Assembly (NCBI GenBank): GCA_041676625.1
Contig: JBAYRN010000010.1
Coordinates: forward strand, 1 to 64,000
Source of the DNA: JAEXNA01 sp041676625
GTDB taxonomy: Bacteria > Vulcanimicrobiota > Xenobia > Xenobiales > JADMJV01
Direction of reading: 5' to 3'
DNA: 64,000 nt
Translations under genes and position numbers: made by a program
In this document: positions 51,759 through 60,096 of the stretch, piece by piece
Numbering within the stretch: the first letter of the stretch is position 1
Layout: every line of letters begins with the position of its first letter
Notes under the pieces: model-generated
The model's database searches: none
What the model saw: only the letters and a program-made list of their open reading frames with translations
Told to the model about the DNA's origin: nothing

Positions 51759-53567
51759 ATGAGTAGGCGGAGCGATGGAAGATGGGCACAGGACCTGAGG
51801 TGGTGCAAGAAGACGCGAGAGTTGAGAACGGCTTGTTTAGTTTTTCTTTTGATGAGTCTCGGATGCGGACGGCCGGTGCCTGCCACCTCGCCGGCCTCCA
51901 CGCCGGCCTCCGCGCCGGCCTCCGCGCCCTCCCTCGTCACTCATCTCCCGGGTCAACAACCGGTCCCGGAAACTCCTACTCCCAGTGCTTCGGTCGATGA
52001 ACTCCAACTCGCCATAAAGGCCTTTGAGCCTCCCCCCTCAGCGGTAGTGGCCTCTACCACCGCCTCCAGGCCCCAGCAGCTCTTCCCGGACTCGGTGAGT
52101 AATCTCCCCCTGAAACTGCCGTCGGAACTCCAACTCCGAGCTATCACCGATGTCGAGCTAGATTCCCTGCGGGCTCTGGCCCTTGCCAGCCAGTCCGCCG
52201 CCGATTGGCGAAAGGTTGCAGAACGGGCGCTCTTGTTGGAAGACTTTGGATCGGCTCAAGAGGCTTTCCAGCGCGAGTCAGACATCTACCGGGCCAAGGG
52301 TCACACGCAGGCGGCTCTGGCCGAAGCCATCAAGGCCGCTCAGTACTCTACCAAGCTTCAACTCTACCGCTCCATTCCTCCTGAACCAGCCGCCAAACTC
52401 GAGCGTCTGGAGCCGGCTTCCGGATGTTATCTGGGCGCCTTCATCGATCGCGACGACGCCCTGCAGGCACACCAGTTCGGCTCCCAAATCCACGGAGATA
52501 TCGAGCAATTCAACGAACTCGTAGAAAAGCCACACGCTAGCTTTTTTATGTATCGTGCCTACGGCACTGATTTTCCGACGCGGTGGGCCGAATACTGCAA
52601 GGAGAACGGTGCCATTGTGCACATCGCCTGGGAACCGAAAAACTTGGAAGAAGTGAAAGAGGATCACTACCTGGAAAAGTTCATGGCCGAGGCCGCTCGA
52701 CTCGACCACCCAGTTTTGCTGCGGTTCGCCAGTGAAATGAATGGAAAGTGGACACCCTACAACGGCGATCCTGAGGCCTACAAGCAGGCCTTCAGACTGG
52801 TCCACAAAGCCTCTCGAAATGCGCCCAAGGTGGCTCTGATGTGGTGCCCCAATACGGTTCCTCAGGCAGAGATCCAGGACTACTATCCGGGACACGAATA
52901 CGTGGACTGGGTGGGCGTGAATTTTTACTCCGTCCCCTATCTCGACAACGACCCTGAGCGCTCCGGTGAGTTGATCCACCCCACTGACCATCTCAAGTTT
53001 GTCTATGACACTTACTCGGTTAGCAAACCCATCGCCATCGGCGAGTGGGCAGCCAGTCGCGAAAGCTCCCTCAGCCCAGACGACCTCACCGACTTCGCGG
53101 GCGGCAAGTTGGCCCAGCTTTATTCCGACCTGCCCACCGCTTTCCCCCGGGTCAAGATGGTGAACTGGTACAACTGCAATAACATCGTCAAGGCTCGCCA
53201 AGAGCGGCAACTCAACAACTTCCAGCTTACCACCTCAAAGCCACTGCTGGAGCGCTACCGTCGGGCCATTGAAGGCCCCTACTTTCTGGGGGCCGGTGCC
53301 CAGGCGTCCCCGGTCGGTTTTGAAGTCGCCCGGAGCGCGGTGGCCCTCAGCCCGGGCGATATACTGAAGGTCAGTCTCAAGAGCTACGACCCCTTGCTCA
53401 AAGTCTACTTCTTGCTCGAAGACCAGGTCATCCACGCTTCCAGCGATCCGCTAGAATGGTATGTCAGCGGCCGCCAACTGGGTACCGGCGCTGAAAGCGT
53501 GACCATCGCCGTCTTCGACTCCCGGGACTGGTTTGTGACTTCTGAGACCATCCGAGTGGAGAGATAG
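51759..53567 (+). CDS. Putative exported glycoside hydrolase, GH26-like (beta-mannanase type)
   Basis: About 602 residues from the ATG at 51759 (GGGGG 7 nt upstream; the frame opens at 51714). A basic start and hydrophobic TACLVFLLMSLGC give an export signal with a lipobox-like Cys. A Pro/Ala/Ser-rich tether with short PAS repeats (about 40-85) and a helical region follow. The catalytic domain (about 225-450) has E326 in RFASEMNG (acid/base) and E429 in AIGEWA (nucleophile), with VNFYSVPY between. It probably cleaves extracellular polysaccharide. A beta-rich C-terminal domain ends it. It lies in a patchwork region bounded by duplicated regulator tails. Confidence 0.75.
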   Translation: MSRRSDGRWAQDLRWCKKTRELRTACLVFLLMSLGCGRPVPATSPASTPASAPASAPSLVTHLPGQQPVPETPTPSASVDELQLAIKAFEPPPSAVVASTTASRPQQLFPDSVSNLPLKLPSELQLRAITDVELDSLRALALASQSAADWRKVAERALLLEDFGSAQEAFQRESDIYRAKGHTQAALAEAIKAAQYSTKLQLYRSIPPEPAAKLERLEPASGCYLGAFIDRDDALQAHQFGSQIHGDIEQFNELVEKPHASFFMYRAYGTDFPTRWAEYCKENGAIVHIAWEPKNLEEVKEDHYLEKFMAEAARLDHPVLLRFASEMNGKWTPYNGDPEAYKQAFRLVHKASRNAPKVALMWCPNTVPQAEIQDYYPGHEYVDWVGVNFYSVPYLDNDPERSGELIHPTDHLKFVYDTYSVSKPIAIGEWAASRESSLSPDDLTDFAGGKLAQLYSDLPTAFPRVKMVNWYNCNNIVKARQERQLNNFQLTTSKPLLERYRRAIEGPYFLGAGAQASPVGFEVARSAVALSPGDILKVSLKSYDPLLKVYFLLEDQVIHASSDPLEWYVSGRQLGTGAESVTIAVFDSRDWFVTSETIRVER

Positions 53568-53628
53568 AAAGCCCGAGCCGTTGTCCACCAGGTCCATCCA
53601 GAAACTCATCTAGGAGCCCTGTTTGGGT

Positions 53629-53760
53629 AAGCAAGGTTGCTTGCTGGCCGGATCGATCCTAAGCGCCGAATCCTAGGCGGGCCCTGTGATAGAGTTCGAT
53701 CAGTTCAGTGGAAGGCTCCAGGTTGTACTCCCGGTCGAGAAAAATCCGGGCTGTTTCATA
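53629..53760 (-). repeat. Direct repeat, intact copy (tail of regulator gene plus flank)
   Basis: Matches 50001-50136 with a 4-nt indel and six or seven substitutions. It covers the final codons of the regulator gene and about 30 nt of downstream flank containing a short AGCAAG/CTTGCT palindrome. Confidence 0.8.
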
Positions 53761-56001
53761 CTGGTCCAGGGCCTGGGCGTTTTGCCCCAGGCGGATATGG
53801 GCCCGCATTTTCAGAGCGTGGGCGTCCTGTCTGTAGGGAGCGATCTCTAGGCCTAATCTTGTGTGTTCCAGGGCTTCGGCCATGTCCTCGAAAGCCATGG
53901 CAAGTTCGGCGGCTTTCACAAAGTTGTCGACCGCTGCTTCCTCGGTGCGGGTGCGATACTGGGCCGCGAACTCGAAGAAGCAGCCTTCCAGATAAGCCCC
54001 CCGATACAGCCTGGCGGCGGTGCGGCGATAGCGGCGAATGGCTTTGCCGTCGCCCGATTCGGCTTGTTCCAGATCCCGGGCCGAGGAGATCGCTTTTTCA
54101 AATTCATTGAGATCGTGCCAGCGATGCAACTGGGGATGGAGCTTGAGACCAATCGTGTCACGCACCAAAGGCTCTTCGAAATTGGGCAGCAGATTCTTGA
54201 GAATGTTTCGCAGAGTGGTGGTGGCCCAGTAGAGGTTTTTCTTGGTGCGAGTGACGTCTTTCGGCCAGAAGGTCTCCATGATCTGCTCTTCGGGAAAGCT
54301 TTTGCCCCAGTCGGTGGCCAAAAGTGCCAGCAAATACTTCACCTTGCGGGTTCTCCACTCGCTGTCGGCCAGAGGTCCATCCTGGCCCGCCATTTCGAAG
54401 GCACCGAAGGAGTAGAGGCGCAGAAGCGGTACGAAATCGGCGTTCCCCATGCGACTCTTGAGTTTGAGACCGATCTCTTTGACGGCCGCTTCGGCATCGG
54501 CGGCCAGTAGTGACACCAGGTTGTCGGGGAGGTGCTTGGAGTTCTCCAGCAAGTGCGCAACGGTCAAGCGGCCTTCGGCCGTCAGGATGGCAAACTGTTG
54601 CTCGAAGTCCTTGGGAAAATCGGTGACCATGCGAGACAAAAAACGCGGCTCCTCCAAGCGCTGGTCGGTGGCTCTTTGAAAGAGATGCCCGAGCAGCCAG
54701 CGACGATGCTTGTCCAGTACCTGAAAGGCCGGGGGGGAGAGCAGCTCCTCGTAGTCTTCAGGGGTCGGACCCTGGCCGGCGCCGTAGCTCCCCAGAGCCA
54801 GCGCGATCAGGGAGGATTCCGTCTCCAGGTCGAGTTCCAGAACAGATTTTTTGACCAGGTTCAGAGCCTTCTCGGCTTCGGCGGCTTTCAGCCGGTCCAG
54901 CAAAAGCGCGGCCTCCAGGCCCGTGCTGGAAAGAGCAAACGGGCCCTGCCCCTTCGCCTCCTTGAGAGCGGTGAGGGCGAACTTACGGGCTTTCTCGCTG
55001 TGTCCGGCCTGGCTGTAGACCCTGGCCATCCCCAAAAATCCTTCGGTTCTTTCCCGAGGGGTCAGCGCGCTCGAGCACAGGTTCTTGTAAGCCTTTTCAG
55101 CGTTGGCCAGATCGCCCACGTCTTCCAGAGTTTTGGCCAGGGTGACCAGACTGTTGCGAAGACCCGCCGCCGGTGAGGTGCCAGTCGAGCGAGCCGCTTC
55201 GGGGCTCGTTTGAACCGCTGCGATAGCGTCTTTGAGGCGGGGGTCGAGGGCTTCGGAGGGAGTTTCACACAGGAATACACTCTGCACGGCGTGGCGAATG
55301 GCCTTGATCTCGATCGGGTCTTCCTCATCGGGCTCCAGGATCCGGGAGAGCATGGTGGAGAGGGTTGGATAGGCGCTGTTTGGAGGCAAGATGAAACCGG
55401 GCACCTCGATGTTGGTAGACTGCCGCAGGCCGTACACGATGGCCACCGAGGGGGCCGAGTCGATCGCCGCTGGAGCGGCCTCCAAGAATTTACAGAGTCG
55501 CTGCGCCAGTTCCGAAGCCTTGACCAGAGAGCCCTCGGCGCTGCGGGTTTCATCGAAAGCCTGGGCGGCGGTGCGGAGTGCCCATTCAAAGCTCTTGAGG
55601 TAGATCTGCTCTTCTTCTAGATCCTTGGAGGCAGCCTCCAGGTGCCCGAGTTGCTTGCGCACGTAGCCCAACAGTTCTTGCATCTTGAAAGGCTTTTTCA
55701 GGTATCCGCCCACTTCTAGATTGCGGGCTCGGGAGGTCTCTTCTTCGGTGGCGTAGCCGGAGACGATCAAACTTCCGATGTCGGGGTTCAGTTGCTGAGT
55801 TTTTTCCACCGCCTCCAGGCCGTCCATCCCCTCCATGCGAATATCGGCAATGATCAGTTCAAACTTGCCTCTGCTCGCGTGAGCTACGGCATCGGCCCCG
55901 TTGGAGACGGCTACCACCTCGTAGCCTTCGTCCCGAAGCACTTCCTCCAACACCGCTCGTAGATCGGCGTCGTCTTCTAGTAACAAGATTCGGGCTGACA
56001 T
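53659..56001 (-). CDS. Response regulator with SARP-type (OmpR-like wHTH + BTAD) output, paralogue 2
   Basis: A 780-residue protein with the same plan as 20394-22679: receiver domain (2-118) with E9-D10-D11 and phosphoacceptor D53 in IADIRMEGMDG, a long helical middle, an OmpR-like winged helix from about 505 (LRLYSFGAFEMAG through LYWATTTLRNILKNL), and a BTAD domain to the end. It is divergent from its likely kinase at 56107 instead of being in an operon with it. The gap of 105 nt has no copy of the direct repeat. Confidence 0.9.
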   Translation of the reverse strand: MSARILLLEDDADLRAVLEEVLRDEGYEVVAVSNGADAVAHASRGKFELIIADIRMEGMDGLEAVEKTQQLNPDIGSLIVSGYATEEETSRARNLEVGGYLKKPFKMQELLGYVRKQLGHLEAASKDLEEEQIYLKSFEWALRTAAQAFDETRSAEGSLVKASELAQRLCKFLEAAPAAIDSAPSVAIVYGLRQSTNIEVPGFILPPNSAYPTLSTMLSRILEPDEEDPIEIKAIRHAVQSVFLCETPSEALDPRLKDAIAAVQTSPEAARSTGTSPAAGLRNSLVTLAKTLEDVGDLANAEKAYKNLCSSALTPRERTEGFLGMARVYSQAGHSEKARKFALTALKEAKGQGPFALSSTGLEAALLLDRLKAAEAEKALNLVKKSVLELDLETESSLIALALGSYGAGQGPTPEDYEELLSPPAFQVLDKHRRWLLGHLFQRATDQRLEEPRFLSRMVTDFPKDFEQQFAILTAEGRLTVAHLLENSKHLPDNLVSLLAADAEAAVKEIGLKLKSRMGNADFVPLLRLYSFGAFEMAGQDGPLADSEWRTRKVKYLLALLATDWGKSFPEEQIMETFWPKDVTRTKKNLYWATTTLRNILKNLLPNFEEPLVRDTIGLKLHPQLHRWHDLNEFEKAISSARDLEQAESGDGKAIRRYRRTAARLYRGAYLEGCFFEFAAQYRTRTEEAAVDNFVKAAELAMAFEDMAEALEHTRLGLEIAPYRQDAHALKMRAHIRLGQNAQALDQYETARIFLDREYNLEPSTELIELYHRARLGFGA

Positions 56002-56106
56002 ACTGGAAGGTTTCGAGTCATCCCCCGGATCCCTCCGGCGCAGGAGTATGATCCCCGTTTGCTAATTTTGCGAAATGGCGAGGATCTATGAAGAAGGAGA
56101 CCGCAC

Positions 56107-58407
56107 GTGAGAATCGGTGCGCTCGGCTCTTTGCCGGCGATTGGTCTTTGTTTCATCGCTCTTCTTGGGCTGGGCCACCGGATACCCGAGCCGGCTAGGC
56201 AATGGTCGCTATTCTTGCTGGTCCTGGCGACTTGCGTTTTGGAGCATCGGACCCTGGTTCGAAGACCGGTGGACTTCTCTGCGGGTTTCGTGTTTCCCAT
56301 GATCGTGGCAGTAGCGGGTTTACCGGTGGAAGCGGGGGTGATGGTTCTGGTCGCTCTGTTTCTGCGCCAACTCCAGGGTAGCGCTTCCTATCCGTGGGAC
56401 CTGGCCGCCCTGGTGCCGGGGCTGCTGTTGCTCGGATTTGTAGACCGGCCGGATCTGTTCTGGGCGGTGTCGGCGGTAGCTATAAACGCCCTTGCCATGC
56501 ACGGGGTCTCCCTCTGGTCACGCCGCGCCATAGACGGGGACTGGCTCGCCCGGGCCACCGAACAACAGTTTGCGATAGCCAGGCTTCTCTTACTGCCCCT
56601 TTGCCTGCTGGGTATTCTGGTTCCTCCGGAGGCACTGTGGACCACGGCGATGCTGCTTCCAGCCCTTTATCTGGCCCTGAAGTTCAGTGGCGACCTGGGC
56701 TTCCGCCTGGAAGCGCAGGCGGGACAGCGGGCCCGTGAGGAAGCGGCCGAGTCCCGCTCCAGTCTGGTGGAGGCACAGAGCCAACTGAGAAGTCTTTCAG
56801 AAAAGCAGCACGTGGTGGAGAAACTGGTCCGAATCTTCAAGGAGCCGCTCGGTCCCAGGGAGGCCTTCTCCCAACTCCGGAAGATCACGGCCTCGGTCAT
56901 CCCTTACGACACCCTGTTTTTTTTGAAGGTGAATGCCCAGGGGGAAGTCCAGGTCCAGGATCGCTTTTGCCTGCACGACCGATGGAGCCGGGAGAGCCGG
57001 CTCGGGCTTTCCCGGGAACCCCTGGTGGAAAAGGCTTGGACCACCGACCGGGCCATCAAAGGGCAGGCTGGTCGAGCCCTGGTTTCCACCGATAACCACG
57101 CCGTGGTGATTCCCTTGAAACCCCTGGGGGTTCTCTACTTCGGCCGGCGTTCCGAGGCGTTTAGCAAGGAAGAGGCGGGGCGGCTTCGGTTCGTGGCTGA
57201 GCGGGCCGAAGGAGGATTGAAGCGGGCTCAGGAGCGGGCTGAATTCACTCAAGCCCTGGCGGAAGAGAAGCGGGTCTCTCGGCAACTGCAGTTTCAGGTA
57301 ACCTTATCCTCTCATCTGCTCGGTGCGGCCCAGAAGATCCTCAGCGCACCGAACGAACAGGCGGTTTTTGAGACCTTGATCGGCTCTGTCAGGCAGGCTG
57401 TTGAACACCGGTGGGGGGCGGTGCTCGCGGCCGAGAATCCGGACCCGGTGGTGCAGTGGGGAAGCCTACCTGAACTATCAGCCCAGGACCGTTCCCACTT
57501 TCTTTCTCTAGAGTCGGTGGGGGTTGCACGTCGGGTCGGGCCGGATCTGGTCTATTCCTATCCCGTCAAGGGAGAGGCGGAGTCGTTGGGGGCGATGCTG
57601 ATCGGCTGTGAGCAGGCCGGTCGCTTGAGCGGGGAAGAGGAAGATTTTCTGGGAACCCTGGCATGTCTGGTGGCAGGCGGCTTGGAGGCCTTGCGCCTCA
57701 ACCAGAAGTTGCAGCAGGCTCATCAGCACGTCTTGCAGGCGGCCAAGCTCAGTGCCATCGGACGACTGGCGGCAGGCGTCGCTCACGAGTTAAACTCGCC
57801 GCTGGCCGCCATCGGGCTGGCTTTGGAATCGGCCATGATCCGCCCCGAAAAGGCCGGGGAAAAGCTGGAGAAGGCGTCCGGTGCTCTGGAAAGGGCCAGA
57901 AAGATCGTAAACGATCTGCTCCAACACAGCCGCACGACCGGGTCGAAGCGGGTGGTCGTCCATTTGGCAGCCGTGTTCGAAGGTTTGATGGAAGCGGCGT
58001 CGGCTCAGCTAGAGCAAAGGCATCTGAAGGTCTCGAAGGTTTGTCGAAACCCCGAAGCTGGGATCTTGATCAACAAAGCCGAATTGAATCAGATTTTAAT
58101 CAATCTGGTCCTGAACGCGGCCGACGCCAGTGAAGACGGACAAGAGATTCAGGTTGCGGCCTTTGCCGAGGAGTTGAAGGTTATCATTGAGGTGCGTGAC
58201 CAGGGGGCCGGAATACCAGATGAAAACAAGAATCGGGTCTTCGATCCATTTTTTACCACCAAGTCGGTTGGCCGTGGTACCGGTCTGGGGCTTTCCGTCT
58301 GCCGGGAACTGGTCTTGCGGCATCAGGGCGAGATCGGCTTCCAATCGAAAGTAGGGGTCGGGACCACTTTTCGACTGGTCTTTCCCCGTCAGGATACCTG
58401 GCCTTGA
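56107..58407 (+). CDS. Sensor histidine kinase with membrane region and GAF-like domain
   Basis: A 766-residue protein. About 6 hydrophobic helices (1-200) precede a coiled coil (205-240) and one or two GAF-like domains (about 245-520). H560 in AAGVAHELNSPLAAIG is the phosphorylated residue; LVLNAADASEDG, VRDQGAGIPDENK and VGRGTGLGLSVCREL are the N, G1 and G2 boxes. Same design as the kinase at 22676, but longer. Likely partner is the divergent regulator at 53659. Confidence 0.93.
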   Translation: MRIGALGSLPAIGLCFIALLGLGHRIPEPARQWSLFLLVLATCVLEHRTLVRRPVDFSAGFVFPMIVAVAGLPVEAGVMVLVALFLRQLQGSASYPWDLAALVPGLLLLGFVDRPDLFWAVSAVAINALAMHGVSLWSRRAIDGDWLARATEQQFAIARLLLLPLCLLGILVPPEALWTTAMLLPALYLALKFSGDLGFRLEAQAGQRAREEAAESRSSLVEAQSQLRSLSEKQHVVEKLVRIFKEPLGPREAFSQLRKITASVIPYDTLFFLKVNAQGEVQVQDRFCLHDRWSRESRLGLSREPLVEKAWTTDRAIKGQAGRALVSTDNHAVVIPLKPLGVLYFGRRSEAFSKEEAGRLRFVAERAEGGLKRAQERAEFTQALAEEKRVSRQLQFQVTLSSHLLGAAQKILSAPNEQAVFETLIGSVRQAVEHRWGAVLAAENPDPVVQWGSLPELSAQDRSHFLSLESVGVARRVGPDLVYSYPVKGEAESLGAMLIGCEQAGRLSGEEEDFLGTLACLVAGGLEALRLNQKLQQAHQHVLQAAKLSAIGRLAAGVAHELNSPLAAIGLALESAMIRPEKAGEKLEKASGALERARKIVNDLLQHSRTTGSKRVVVHLAAVFEGLMEAASAQLEQRHLKVSKVCRNPEAGILINKAELNQILINLVLNAADASEDGQEIQVAAFAEELKVIIEVRDQGAGIPDENKNRVFDPFFTTKSVGRGTGLGLSVCRELVLRHQGEIGFQSKVGVGTTFRLVFPRQDTWP

Positions 58408-58412
58408 GAGAG

Positions 58413-58429
58413 TTTACATTTATTTAACA
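58413..58429 (+). promoter_or_regulatory. Direct repeat TTTACA-N5-TTAACA
   Basis: TTTACA at 58413 and TTAACA at 58424, identical in both hexamers to the site at 24405-24421. It lies just after the kinase stop and before the small gene at 58485. Confidence 0.55.
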
Positions 58430-58484
58430 ATCGTCCGGTGGTTTTCAAACAATGCTCATTTTCGGTGTCTGGCAGAATACGAGT

Positions 58485-58769
58485 ATGAACAGCGCCGCAA
58501 TGAACTACAAGTTTCTGGTCCGAGATCTCAAGCAGGACCGTACCATCACTTTGAAAGTGGCCGCCTATCGGGAAGAGTCGGCCCGCAGAGAACTGCGCCT
58601 GGCGGGTTTTCAACCCCTCACCCTGGTTGGGGTGGAAGCTCGCAACAATCGGTCGCTGGAGACCGCCGCCGGACAAGCGCAAAATTCCGGCAGTCTCGGT
58701 CACCTGCGGGTGAGGTTCAGCACCATGGTTTCGGAGTTTTTTGCCCCCTTCAACCTGCTTGCTATCTAG
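58485..58769 (+). CDS. Small protein resembling the N-terminal segment of GspF/PilC proteins
   Basis: About 94 residues from ATG 58485 (58452 and 58500 are alternatives; no clear ribosome binding site at any). NYKFLVRDLKQDRTITLKVA and REELRLAGFQPLTL-like sequence recall the short beta-alpha segment before the first T2SSF domain. The rest is unassigned. It is preceded by a direct-repeat site, like the pseudopilin operon. Confidence 0.5.
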   Translation: MNSAAMNYKFLVRDLKQDRTITLKVAAYREESARRELRLAGFQPLTLVGVEARNNRSLETAAGQAQNSGSLGHLRVRFSTMVSEFFAPFNLLAI

Positions 58770-58772
58770 CTT

Positions 58773-58800
58773 GTAACTTATTCGCAACGAATAGAAACCG
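58773..58800 (+). promoter_or_regulatory. Degenerate 11-bp-period repeat
   Basis: GTAACT at 58773, GCAACG at 58784 and AAACCG at 58795 share an A-A-C core every 11 bp. It lies upstream of the tiny frame and nitrilase gene. Weaker than the other copies. Confidence 0.3.
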
Positions 58801-58823
58801 GCCGAATGGGTAATATAAGAACC

Positions 58824-58895
58824 ATGGAGATTCGTGAGCTTTCAACCGAGCAACTCGTACAAATGGCCCTGCGCTATCGCGGCGTCTTGAACTAA
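58824..58895 (+). CDS. Tiny open reading frame (23 aa) coupled to the nitrilase gene
   Basis: ATG to TAA encodes MEIRELSTEQLVQMALRYRG and three more residues. Its stop codon is directly followed by the GTG of the next gene (TAAGTG). No clear ribosome binding site. It could be a leader peptide that feeds ribosomes to the nitrilase start, or a chance frame. Confidence 0.35.
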   Translation: MEIRELSTEQLVQMALRYRGVLN

Positions 58896-59642
58896 GTGCT
58901 GGCTGCCGCCGTCCAGTTTCGCCCTGAGTGGGGCCAACCGGACCGAAATCGAGCCAAGCTTCTCTTGTTGATCGCTCAGGCCGCCCGGACTGGCGCCGAG
59001 CTCGTGGTCCTTCCGGAGATGTGCACCACCGGCTACATCTTTGAGAATCCAGATGCCATCCGCCCCTATTGCGAGGACCGCCAGGGGCGCTCGGTTCGTT
59101 TTTTTCAAGCCCAAGCCGAGAAGTATAATCTCACCCTCTGCTTCGGTTGGGGGGAGATCGAACCGGACAGTGGCCGACTCTTCAACTCAGCAGCGGTCTG
59201 CCGTCCTGCTCAGGAGATCCTTTTTTACCGTAAGCGCCTGCTCTTTGAAGCAGATGAAACCTGGGCCGAACCGGGTGATACTCCGTATCCGATGTGGCGG
59301 TCGAAGGAAGGCCTTCTTTGTAGTTTGGGGATCTGCATGGATCTCAACGACGACGCCTTCATCGCCCACCTTATAGCTCATCAGGTCAGAGTGGTGGCCT
59401 TCCCCACCAACTGGTTGGAGCAGGGTTTGAGGGTCTGGGACTACTGGGCTTGGCGGATCACCGGCACCCGCACTTGTTTGGTGGCCAGTAATCGGTATGG
59501 CACCGAGCAGACCACCACCTTTTGTGGAAGCAGCGCCGTACTCGACGGCCGCTTGCTACTAGCCTGGACCGAGCGTACCGGAGACGCGGTGGTTTCGGCT
59601 TTTGTTCCGCCAGATCCCAGCCCCCTTCCCGATGCACCTTGA
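58896..59642 (+). CDS. Carbon-nitrogen hydrolase (nitrilase superfamily)
   Basis: A 248-residue protein with the nitrilase triad: E41 in LPEMCTTG, K113 in YRKRLLF and C147 in GICMDLN. Members hydrolyse amides or nitriles, such as omega-amidase or N-carbamoyl amidases; the substrate cannot be told. It starts with GTG directly after a 23-codon frame. The JAMM gene begins 11 nt inside its end. Confidence 0.9.
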   Translation: MLAAAVQFRPEWGQPDRNRAKLLLLIAQAARTGAELVVLPEMCTTGYIFENPDAIRPYCEDRQGRSVRFFQAQAEKYNLTLCFGWGEIEPDSGRLFNSAAVCRPAQEILFYRKRLLFEADETWAEPGDTPYPMWRSKEGLLCSLGICMDLNDDAFIAHLIAHQVRVVAFPTNWLEQGLRVWDYWAWRITGTRTCLVASNRYGTEQTTTFCGSSAVLDGRLLLAWTERTGDAVVSAFVPPDPSPLPDAP

Positions 59643-60096
59643 ACCGTGGCTCCTGGAGCGTCTGGAGGGTGAGGCTTCGAGGGCCGCACCCCTGGAGTGC
59701 TGCGGGCTCCTGTGGGCCGGGGACAACGGCGAAGTACGAGGTTTCACCCCTTATCCAGGACCGCTCTTTAGACACCGATTTGTCATGGCCGATGAATGGC
59801 TACTGAAGCAGTACTACCTGGGCCGGGCCCGGGAGGAGCGTCTGGCGGGTTACTACCATTCCCACCCCGATTCTGCACCCGACCCGAGCCCGGCTGACCT
59901 GCGGGGCCACCCTCCGGGTGCGACTTTCTTGATCCTTGGTGCCGGTGGAACCTACAAAATCGTACGCCTTCTAGAGATCCCGCCAGAGGATCGCACTGAT
60001 GGTGGCCAGGTCCTCGTTGACCATAGCCGACTCGATGAACTGCTCGAAGTCGCCTCCGTTGTTGACGTTGAGCAGGAAAGTGATCTCCCGACCTGA
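59632..60096 (+). CDS. JAMM/MPN+ metallopeptidase (Mov34/PAD-1 family)
   Basis: A 154-residue protein with the JAMM motif: E22 in LECCGLL, then H76-S-H78-P and S86, D89 in HSHPDSAPDPSPAD, the zinc ligands and catalytic residues. Bacterial members trim the ends of ubiquitin-like sulfur carriers or act as isopeptidases. The ATG at 59632 is 11 nt inside the nitrilase gene; the frame opens at 59602. Its last 42 codons overlap the convergent carboxypeptidase gene by 126 nt. Confidence 0.85.
   Translation: MHLEPWLLERLEGEASRAAPLECCGLLWAGDNGEVRGFTPYPGPLFRHRFVMADEWLLKQYYLGRAREERLAGYYHSHPDSAPDPSPADLRGHPPGATFLILGAGGTYKIVRLLEIPPEDRTDGGQVLVDHSRLDELLEVASVVDVEQESDLPT

Noticed and set aside
51668..51940. 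Ala/Glu/Gly-rich frame opposite the glycosidase signal region
   Set aside because: Antisense shadow of PAS repeats; no ribosome binding site or family features.
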